The notes under the pieces are model-generated. The model was not told where the DNA came from. It saw only the letters and a program-made list of their open reading frames with translations, and made no database searches. A stretch of DNA of 64,000 bases, taken from contig CM017571.1 of assembly GCA_007844125.1 (NCBI GenBank), forward strand, positions 29,337,978 to 29,401,977, in the 5' to 3' direction. The stretch is from Sinonovacula constricta (taxonomy: Eukaryota > Mollusca > Bivalvia > Cardiida > Solecurtidae). How positions within the stretch are numbered: the first letter of the stretch is position 1; each line of letters opens with the position of its first letter. Shown here piece after piece: positions 33,301 through 45,300 of the stretch. The translations under genes were made by a program, and so were the position numbers.

Positions 33301-36300
33301 TTTGTCAATGATGATGATAACAGTGATGATGACAGTGCTGACATTGTCAATGATGATAACAGTGATGATGACAGTGCTGACATTGTCAATAATGATAACA
33401 GTGATGATGACAGTGCTGACATTGTCAATGATGATAACAGTGATGATGACAGTGCTGACATTGTCAATGATGATAACAGTGATGATGACAGTGCTGACAT
33501 TGTCAATGATGATGATAACAGTGATGATGACTGTGCTGACATTGTCAATGATGATGATAACAGTGATGATGACTGTGCTGACATTGTTAATGATGATGAT
33601 AACAGTGATGATGACTGTGCTGACATTGTTGGTGAGATGATTTACAATGATGATGATAAGAACAACAATATCATCAGACACTCACTTGTAGATACCACTA
33701 GGAGCATGACTCTCGACTCCCATGGACTCTCGTATCTGTCCAACAAAGTTGTCAAGGAGGGAACATGTGGAGAAGCTTATGCTGGATTTCATACTGATAT
33801 TATCACCTCCATCCATCTCACTCTCCACATCTGACATGGAGGTCTCATGGAACTTCACAACACCTGCAGATAGTAAAATAATAAAAAACATTGAAATAAT
33901 ACACAAAGGAAACAATTTCCAAAGTCTTAAAAAGGGCTCCTTATGACAAGGACAATATGCACCAGTCAGTCTGAAGCACAAGTCCAGATTTATTCAGATG
34001 TGATTGTCACTACAACACAATCTCTTAAAGCAGCATGTACAATTTATCACTGAGGACAACAATCAACATATCACACATTAATATCCAGGACTTAAAATAT
34101 TCTTATGTACAAAAAAAGTAAGTCAAATTTGGTCCTTGCAGAATTGAAGTAAGAAATAATGTTGTATTATTTCCATTATATCTCACTGATCCAGACAGTT
34201 CAAATTGTTATTTAAAATAGGCAACAAGAATAAATATAAAAATCTTTAACTTAACATCATAAAATGCAAATTCAACAATTTAACAGGTTCACCTACAATT
34301 ACATCTCATAAACACCAATTACAGCTTTCATATATGCTGAATAACACCAGCTGAGAATGCAACACATTATGAACACAGAACTACACCAACTGACCATCTT
34401 TGGGCGTTAGCAGCCAGCTGTAGAGGAATCCCGCTGCCACTGACAGGTACAGTACCAGACTCTTCTGTTTACCCACAATGCCTGTGATCTGGTCAGTTGT
34501 GATTGGTGGAGGATCTGTCACATGGTTGCCATAGAAACCCTCACTTCCAGCCTGGCGTTCCATTAGCAGGTCAATGAATGCTCGTGTACATGCGCGCTCG
34601 GCAACCACCAAGGCCTCCTGGTGTCGGTCCAGTGTCACTAAGACTCGCTGTCAAAGAAACAGAATCTTGATATATGCAATATTGTTTCATTCTTCTATGG
34701 AAAATGTGTTTATTTTACTTTTGAAGTAGACAAACAACAATGAATGCTATGAATGACACTGAAAGATAACAATATTGTGTAAAAACAATTTAAATTTAAT
34801 ATTGTGTTATAACTGTTAAAATTATTGGTCTAATGATTTTATGTGTAATAACATTACATTTGTTAATGTAAAATTGTAAAATAAGTACTTTATTTCTTGT
34901 GTTTTTGTTTGGTTACAGCATTTGGGGATCATTTGCTAGAAACAAAAAAATGGCCAACATTGCTCCCTATAAATGATGGATTCATAGATTGATTTGTTTT
35001 ATTATTCCGTCTTTTACTTAAAGATGGTTCATACATTTACTATCACATTGTCTTTTGTCAACAAGGCCAGCTATGACTTTTAAAGAATTACAAATTGACA
35101 AAAGCCCAAACATATTAAAACAAAAAAATGCTTTGGCGCCTCTAAATTACAACGTTCTAAATTATTGACATTATTTATTTCATTCTTGCAATATTCTTTC
35201 TCTCTCTGAATTTCACATGCAAAAACAAAATATGATCATCTCAAAGAAAATACAATGTAGTTAATTTTCAAAACTGTCACTGAAATAGGATTAAGTAAAG
35301 TTTAAGAAAGTAATTCCATTGTATATGCATGACAGTCCAATTAGAATGTTAGTGTTTTTTGTCCCTTAACAATATTTGCCATTTTCAAATACCATGAAGC
35401 AGGACCTTTGTCATTAACTACATGCCATAAAAAAAGGACTCATTGTTAGCAGATCAGTTGCAGAAAGTGCAGATACTTACCAGACAGACCCCAGTCAAAA
35501 CTGGCTGATCTGACTTTACACTAGTCTAAGTCTTATCAATTTGTGCCCAGCTTAAGTTTTCTAATGTTTATCTTTAAGCAATTACCAAACATAAAAAAAC
35601 CCAAGCCCACTTCTGGGAAAAAGTATAAAACCAGTTGTCTAAAAGAAATTCCATTTGCAAAGAATCTAACTAAATTAACAAGACTGATTGTTAGAGATTC
35701 AACAGGAAATAGTGTAAATCAAGATTACTCAGCTCCAAGCACTAGCTTTCTGATCTGGATCTACCGGGGCACCATTTGGATCAGCTGAGCACTTTGTGCT
35801 TAATAGGTTAACTCTTAGCCTGTTATTCAAATATTTATAAAGCTCAAATGTGTCGCTTCAGATCAGTCAGCTTCCTTCTGGATATTTTCTGATCATGATT
35901 TGCACTTTTTTCTGCTCAGTCTCTATTCAGTATATAAACTTTTATAAATAACATACGCAATATGTAAGAAAAAATACTGGTAAACTAGTAATGTAGCAAG
36001 CTAAGGGTTTAAAGCTAATATATCATAGCAACACTGAGAAACTCATGGAACTTGCATTTAGTGTGTCTCTTTAATCTGCAGCAAACATTGTCTTTTTCGA
36101 CCTGTGTTTCCAAACTTCCAGAACATAAATCCTTGTAAATGGATGTGGAAATGCACCTAAGGAGTTTGCAGTCAAGATTTATACTGAAGGAAAATCCAAC
36201 GTTATTACAGAAACTATGTGCAACTCATTACTGCCGTGTCAAGCCTAGATGCTGTTTAATATCAAACTAATTGGTGAAGTTAATCAACTATTTCTTTGAG

Positions 36301-39300
36301 AATGATAGAGACATTAATATTGACAGAAAATAAAACCCAGTGTTAATTAGGCTGTAGCATTGTAAATTGGATTCATTTGTAGAGGTATCTGCTAACTTCA
36401 AGATGGAAGATTGAAGCCTAGAGGAAGTATGATTCTTTGAAAATTCAACAGCATTCTGACATCACTTCAAGTATTGTTCTGAGGATATTAATAATTACGA
36501 TTAAGTTTTTGTTTAAGTTGACACAGCAAATGTAATTTTAGAAGAGAAAATGTTTACTGGTTTTAGAGGCTTTTTACTTACAACCTTCACAACCTTATTA
36601 AATTTAAGTATTCAACACAAACTGACAAGGCTTAGGCAATTAGTGTGGACACAGATAATCTAGCCCATGCTTGGAGCATTCTGATGAAGATCTTCAGTAT
36701 TTTCTAATGAGTCTCTAACATTATATCTTACAACATTTGCAAGAAGCTGTTAGCAATAATAAACAACTGTCTATTGGGTTTATCGTCCCGCCAACAGTAT
36801 TTCAGTTATATGGAGACGGATTAACAACTGTACATAATATTATATCTGTATTATTTACAACTGTAACCTGCTGTGGTCTAAATGTAAACAAGAAAAACTT
36901 CCATAAACAATCTATCTAACTGACCTGTAATGCTTGGTAGCATGCAGTCTGAAGATCAAACAATGACAGTTTGTATTCGCTGTTAAACTGGGCATCACGC
37001 CGAATACTCTCAAACAGTTCAGATGCCTTGTACAGTTGTTGTTGGCACTCCTCCAAGTCCCGTTTGCCCCAGAGTGCAAGACCCAGACGATGGCGGATCT
37101 TGGCCTCATCCTCCATTCGGCCAAGTTGCTCAGCAATTTGAAGACCCTGTCGCAGGTACTCAACAGCCTGGGGGTGATTGTTAAGGGCATGGTGCACACG
37201 ACCTGGAATTGAGGATTAGTGATATATTAAAAATTTCCTTAGATAACATTTTTTAAGACAGTACAAGAAAAAGCACTTAAGACTTTTTTCCATTGTGGTC
37301 CCTAAAGCCCACTTTTGGGATAGAACCACTACTCAGCTATAACTACCTGGAGCAATGGGGAGTAAATAGACTCAAGGACTAATTTAGGGTTTGCACCTGA
37401 GACTTATCTCGAGTCTATTCCTTTAACCATTAGACCACAGATACATCAATGACACAAACATTGTATAAGAAATAGTATCAGTAAGAATAGTGTAAATATA
37501 AGCTAGGACAAACATTTGGCTGGACAGGTGAAAAAAACAAAAGCCTTGAAAAACTTTTCCTGCAATCTTAATTCCTGGTGAATCAGTAACAAAACTTAAC
37601 TGTTTAATGTGTATGTCATGATAAATGCCATTTTTAAATCTAAAAATCTGTTTCCATTTCTTTTAAAATAGCCAATTGTTTCATTTGACTCACTCGTTTT
37701 ACTTGAAGACTCTTTTATTGGTTATTAAACTTTTTAATCTTAGCACCAAAATAATGTCTACATGTATGAGTAAAAACACAAAAACAGACAGGCTGTAACT
37801 TACCAAGACTGCTATATGCTAGTGTCTTGGCAACTCGGTCATTCATCTGTGCAGCAATGCTGAGGTGTTGCTCCTGGTAACGTATCGCTTTCTCGTACTC
37901 TCCCAGGGACTCATTGGATAGACCCAGGTTACCATATGCACGACCTGAAGAAGGTTAGTTTATTTAAAAGATTTTTGTTAATTATAACCAATTATCCTTA
38001 TATCATGATGTCTATTCACATCATTATTTAATGACTAAGTGCTAGTATGATTTGGATAAAATTGCTAAGAAAATATGAAAATAATTAGAGCCAGTTTTAC
38101 TTTAATTTATATCTTAAATTATTACAAAATAGTTTTAATACAAAAAGTTAAAATGACCTGAGCTATTTTTAAATAATGAGGTTTATTAAACCCACACTTA
38201 CATTGACAGGCCATATTCTTGGTCTTCTCAGCAATTTTAAGGTCCATCTCGTGATATTCTAATGCCTTTTCATATTCTCCCATCTGTTGATACACACCCC
38301 CTAGACCACAGGCCGCCTCCCCCTCACATAAACTATCCTCGATTTCTCGAGCAATCTCCAACTGATGCTGCAAACATGATATTGCCTGCTCAAAATTACC
38401 AAGAAGGCTGTGCAGACAACCCAGTTCACCATATGCGGATGCTTTTGCATTGGCACTGTTAAGTTCATGGGCAACAACAAGTCGTTTTTCGAAACACACC
38501 AATGCCTGCTGAAGATTTCCAACAGATCTATGAGCATTTCCAAGACCTCTATATGCCTTGTCCTGATCACATTGATTTCCAGCATTCTGCGCAATGGCCA
38601 GATATTGTTCATGACATTTAATTGATTCATCGAAATCACCTAGAGCTTCATAGCAATCCCCTAGATTTCCAAATGCTCGTCCTCTGTCAAATGTTGCACT
38701 GTTGCCATGAACCTGTTCAAGCATTGCTAGCTGCTGTTCAAAGAGTCCTATAGCTTCCTCAAAGTTGCCCATGTTCATTTTAGTAATTGCAAGATTTCCA
38801 CAAGCATTAGCTTCCATTGCACTATCCTGCAATTCTCTGCTTTTTTCAAGCTGCTCCTCATAACATTTGAATGCATTCATGTACTTGCCGAGACACATAT
38901 GAACACTGCCTAGATTTCCATGGGCACGACACTCCCCCTGAAGGTCGTTCATGTCCTGTCGAATACTCAACTCCTGAGTATGGTACCCCAGTGCTTTGTC
39001 ATACTGGGCCAGAGTTCTGTGAGCCGCACCAAGAGCACCATTAGCTGTTGCCAGCATATCACGACTATTACACTGCTTAGCAAGCTGCAGCTGCTGATTG
39101 TAAAACTTAATAGCTTCACTTGTTTCACTGGTTTTCAACAAAATATCACCAATGTTTCCCATTGATCTGAATCTTCCTTTTACATTCTTTAGTGTGGTCA
39201 TCAAGTTCAGGCATTTCTTTTGACAACTAAGGGCATCATCAAGGTTGCCCAAGGCTTTGTGTGCCAGACCAAGATTGCAATAGGCTCTCGCAATACCGAG

Positions 39301-42300
39301 TTGATCTTTCATCTCTTGAGCAATGAGCAAGTCTTGTTCATAATAATGAACTGACTCTTGATAGTTTCCAAGGGCGAAATGTGAGTAACCCAGACAAAAA
39401 CATGCCTTAGCCTCCCCTTCAGAGTCATGCAGCTCCTGGGAGAGCATCAGGTACTGTTCATAGTATGGTATGGAGTTGGCATACTCACCACGAGAACTGT
39501 GGAAGTTGCCAAGGTTGCACACTGCCCTACCTTCAGAATTGGGATCTTTGAGTTCTCTGGAGATGTTAAGATGAGCCACATAATGCTGATGTGCACTATC
39601 CATCATCTTCATGGCTTGATAAGCCACTGCAAGATTCCCATGTGTGGAACCTTCAGAATGCCTATCATTCACTTCCGTTGATATTGCAAGTTCCTGTTTA
39701 TGATACTTTATTGCTTGGTCATATTTTTTGATGGCAGAGTAGGCATTGCCAATGTTCCCAAGAGCTCTCCCTTGGCTAGCTCGATCACCTAAGCTCTTGG
39801 CTATACCAAGATGAACTTTATGTAGTTTTAGAGCTGCTTCATATTCACCCAGCTGGTGGTAGATGATTCCAAGATTTGAACACGCGCGACCTTCTGCCAC
39901 TTTGTCTCTAGTTTGTAATGCATTATCTAGCTGTTTTTCATGAAATGTTTTTGATGTGTCATAATCTTGAATACAACGTGCAGCATGACCAAGTCCTGCA
40001 TATGCTCGAGCTTCTAGGGACTTATCCCCTTTCTGCTCAGCAATCTTTAACACCTGTTTATGATACGTCATTGCTTTCTCGTAATTCCTCTTATAATGAT
40101 AAGCACTGCCTAGATTACTCAATGCCCGTGCCTCTTCGACACTGTTTTTCAACCCTTTTGCAATGTTTAAATGCTCCAAATGACACTCTACAGCACTTTC
40201 GAAATTGCCCATTGCCAGATAGACAGCACCAACATTTCCAATCTCTCTGGCCTCTGCTAGTTTCTCATTGCTCTGTTTCAGCAGCAGGACACTCTGTTTA
40301 TGACTCTGAAGAGCATTTGGATAGTCTCCGATGGCAGTATACACGTGGCCAAGTCGACCAAGAGCGATTGTGGCAGTCTGTCTGTCCTTTAACCGCATTG
40401 CCAGAACCAGCTGGAACCGGTCATGTGACAGAGCCTCCTTGTAGTGACCTTTGGAGAAGAATGCTGACCCTAGGTTGCCATAGGCACGACATTCTCCCTC
40501 TGTGTCACCTAGAAGGAAAATATCATGGTTATAATTAGAGGTAGTTGCTTACAGGTACATAAAACGATGATAGCTTTTACTTTAATGGCTCCTTAAACAG
40601 ACCAGGAGAGAGACTTTCTCATGCCTTTCAAGAAGTCTGCCTATGCTACTAATGCATAAACAGACATAAGTCAAGATGACATAGCCAAATATAAAGTACC
40701 TCTATTTATCTATACAATGAATAATTTAATGTCAATCTTTTGGAAACCACATCGCTCAGCCTATGTTACATGACATAAAGGAAACATGCCATTTTCAGAT
40801 ATGGACTTTATATATCATGACAGACAGATGGAAATATAAACTGCACTTCTGCCTGCTTAATCAGTTAAGAGGGACATAAATATGTAATTAATCAACCATT
40901 ATCATGCTACATCTATAGTTATAAAAAATTTTTTTATTATTAATCCTTACAGCATCACATAAAAGTAACAAGATAGCTTGCTTGTGACTCAGCAGAAAAT
41001 AGTGTAGATCCTGATCCGACAGATTACAGTAGAATCAGGCTGATCTGGATAGTTTGTCAATATAGCCAATGCATGCAAGCTAAGAGTGGAGACATTATTT
41101 CAAGAAAAGGTTCATAACTTTTCATTTTTTAATAATTTGTAAAGTAAATTTTTGAAAGAAATACAAATACAATGATTATGTCTTACTGTTATTATTCAGT
41201 TAATTCAGCACAAGAATCTATAAACAACTTGCCAATTTAAAGTCAATGAACATATTATTTTTATAAGCACTTGCTTTGGATAGGTTTTAGTTGCATTTTT
41301 CTGGGAAAAAAAGGTTGTTTCAATGATAAAATAGAACAAATAGACTTTATTGTCCAGTGCAGACAAATGTTATGTATCATGTAAACTAGTGGTTTTTGCA
41401 CTACTATTGTTGCAATAATGCAGACAATCTGATAATATGTCAGTGCTTTATATGGAAAGTAAAATTAGGCCAAGGTTAAAGGCTATATTGTCCAAAGCTT
41501 GAAGTATTTTTAGGCTACCAAGTGGTGGTGTGGGTTGTTATTGTTCTTCAGTGTAGCTTTCTAACCTCACTTTTGACCTACTTACAAATGCTGATGCAAG
41601 GTCAGCCCGAATGAACATTGGTAGAAATTCCTGATAGCATCATATACCGTACTGTTTCTACTGAACGTTTTCGGGGATATATAGTTATTTATACAGTATT
41701 TCAGTCATAAACAATTCTTAATCAAGTGTATACAGTATTAGTTTGTATAGTGCATAAAATGTCACTTGATTTTACAGACGCTCAAACATAATCCCTGCTA
41801 TATGCCACAAAGCAGATCATTCACTCCTGCAATGTCTTTTCATAAGTTTTAGTATCTATTATTTGAGGAACTTCAGAATTATGAGGCACATATGGAGCCT
41901 GTGTCTGGTGTAAATATGTATAATATTGTGGTGTTTTTGTTCTTTTATTTCCTTTAAAACCATAATTATTATAACAAGAGGGCCATGATAGCCCTTAATC
42001 GCTCACCTGATGACACAGGCTTTACGTAGGCTCAAATCTGGCATTAAGTAATTCAGAGTTATTTACTTTAGAAATCTTTGGTGAAGATTGGACCATTAGT
42101 GTGGCCACTGGGTTGATAACATTTTCTAGAATTTTACCAAGTAACCTACTGAATCCACATGACTCACTTCAAAACATATGTAAGATTTCATACTGGCAAA
42201 CATGATGGTCAAGTTTGGTGAAGACTGGGCCATCAATGTAGCCTCTTAAATGTTTTCACAAGCTTTTTCTAAAATTTGACCTAGTGACCTACTTTATGAC

Positions 42301-45300
42301 CCCACGAGACCCAATAAAGAACTCATCCAAGATTTCATGTAGACAAACATTCTGACCATGTTGTTGTTGTTGGAACTAGTTTAATAAGGGTCTACTCGCC
42401 CTGTTGAGGGCTTTTTCATGACCCCGCCATGTTGCCCATGCATGGCTTAAATGTGTATATTCCGAAAAATATCGCCTAAAGTGGGCCCTAATTAGGTACC
42501 TAGTTTATGTACCCATTTACTGGAAAGATGGTATATTTTTGGTAATTTTTTGGTCTTAAAGGGGATTGAGCATATTTTGAGTGAATTCCACTCCCTAATT
42601 CCTGGCTCTTTCCCCTGACACTAGGTTCTACTTGGTATTTGTTTATTTTATTTTTTTACCATGAGAAGGTTCCCTGTTTTCGGCTTACCTCTTCCCCTAA
42701 CGAAATTGTGAAATAGTGGGGAAGAGGTGCACCTTTTTAGGGACCTGTGTAGCTAATAAGCTTTGGTATTTAAAGATTAGTTGTGGTAGCTGGTTTAGAC
42801 CCTAGTGTTTGTTTTTGTTTTGATGTCTGGACGCCCGGGGCCCGACCGCCCACTAAACCATCTTTCTTGTCTTACATATGAAATGTATATGCCAAGAAAG
42901 AAGTCCCCGGCTGGTGGTATAAGATAATGCTCGCCTTTGTCTACTACTTAATTCTATTACTATTTATACAGGTATACAGTATATTCAGCGGCCATTATCT
43001 TATGGTTTTCCCTTATTCTACTACACACTCGATTCACGCTCTCAGGGTCTCATACATCCAAGCATTCTTTTAACTACTTATTCTACTTACTCTACACTAC
43101 GCATTTCTCTACTATATACAGTAGTGGAAGGGTTTTTTTTTTTTTTTTATATATATTTTTTTTCCACTGTCCTACTAGTGCAAAAACATTTGTTAGATGG
43201 GGGGAGCCATGCATGTTATAACATAGTAATATATATTACACAAAGATATGTTGTTAGGCTTGGTGAACCTTACATGGGCAGCCTTTGTTTATACGGACCC
43301 CCTATTGGGCTTCCGTTTATTCAGCATACCCTGGTTCTACTTAGAGTCAATATGTATGGAGTATATTGAATCCTATGTGGGTGTCGTAATAATGAGCCCG
43401 GATTGCCGTTGTTTTTACGGGGCCCTTAGGGGGCACCCGTTTATTTGGCAATCCAGTTTACTTTAATATTGGCTTGATGTTGAATGCTGTTTCTGTGGGT
43501 TTTTCTATGTGATTTTTATAGATGGTGGTGTTAAGGTGCCTTTGTTTTTACGGGGTCTTCAAGAGTCCACCGTTTATTCAGCAACCTTCCATCTAATGGA
43601 TAGTATTTTATACTCCCCTTAATGTGTCTTGTTTAATTGTGTGTGTTCTTGTTTTAACTATAATTTGGCCATACTGGGCATTCGAGCGGATTGACCTACT
43701 TAATGTTCGTCTATTTCGCTTGATTCTGATTGGCTGGTATGTCGTAACTATATTTTGGCCATACTGGGCATTTGAGCGGATTGACCTACTTTGTGTTCGT
43801 TTATTTCGCATAATTCTGATTGGCTGGTTTGTCTTATCTAATTTTTGACCATACTGGGCTTTCGAGCGGATTGACCTACTTAATGTTTGTTTGTTTCGCT
43901 TGATTCTGATTGGTTGGTGTGCCCGCACCACATTGAACGCATGATTTTACATGTTGTTAGTATAGTTGATTTTTTCTAAATATTCGAATAAAGCCGTTTT
44001 AATTGGTTCTGCTTTATCGGCGGGCGGAAACAGTAGTACTTTTCTATTTATGATAGTTAACCCTAATTTAATACTCAGCTGGTACTCTAGTTCGGTACGC
44101 TCAGTTGCGTGCTGCCCACACTGGAATACTACGTGTTCGAAGGTTTCTGTGTCTGCGCAGTGAGGGCAGTTTCTCGGTCGAGCTTTATTTTCCGCACCTA
44201 AGTAGCTTGAGCCGATCCTAAGTCTTGTATATAATTTATCATACTTAGTAAACGGGTGATGTATTTTAATCCTAGTATTTCTTTCACCGAATTCGTAGTT
44301 GTGTGTTAACTTGTAATCAGAAAATCTCGCTTCCGCTTTCTGTTTGTAGTGGTTGGTGATGTAGCTATAAGCTTCTGTTTTGCTTAGTCTTATATTTAGT
44401 ATGTTTCCACAAAGAGCACCTTTTTTGGCCAAAGAGTCTGCTAATTCGTTTCCTATTATTCCTATATGGCTTGGTATCCAGACAAGATTTATTGTAGTAT
44501 TGAGGTGGGTTTTAATGTCAGAGTTGAGTCTATATATGTGATTAATTATTTCTTGTCTGTTTGTTCCTTTTATTTGTTGTAGAGCTTGTAATGCACTGAG
44601 GGAATCGGTGAAAACATCGATGGTACTATTGGTTATTTTATTTTTGTGTATCCAGGTAGTTGCTTCCTTGATGGCTATTAGTTCACAGGAGAATATTGAA
44701 ACTCTATGATCTAGTTTGATTTTTGCTTTTGCTTTTATAATTTCTCCTTCGTATATAGCTATACCTGCCCCTGCTATCTTTTTAATCGGGTCTTTGCTGC
44801 CGTCTGTATAAATCTTGAATTTAGCTGTTGATCTACTTAAGTAATTATCTGCGGCTTTCTTTATTGAGAGCGGGTTGTCTGTTTTGCGTATTATTTTGCT
44901 TAGGCCTATATCTATGGATATTGGTTCGATTCCTATGGGGTTTAGATGAGAGGGAGGTGTTAGGTGGCCTGTTTCTAGATTTGTTTCCTCTAGTAGATTT
45001 ATAATACGTTGCGTGTATGGTTTTTTTGGAAATTTGGGCCATTTTCCTACGCGCTTAAATATCTCCTTATTGGTGCTTAATGTAGATCCTAATGTGGCGG
45101 AGCGGGCCCAGTATTTCAGACTAAGTATATCTATTTGTTCGGTGATCGGTAATTCCCCTACTTCAGCGTGAATTGCTTCAGTTCTCGAGTAGCTAGGGAC
45201 TCCTATTATAGTTTTTATTGCTCTATTTTGTAGTTTTTGGAGTTTATCTAGTATAGATTTATTTGCCGAACCGTACGCCACCATTCCATATTGTATTTTT

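Noticed and set aside
33024..33834. Several 126-245 codon frames on both strands
   Set aside because: All arise from the 39/42-bp GAT-rich repeat; four frames are open at once, the sign of a triplet-period repeat.
39918..40538. 206-codon plus-strand frame
   Set aside because: Antisense shadow of the giant TTC28 TPR exon, whose minus-strand frame is clearly the real one.
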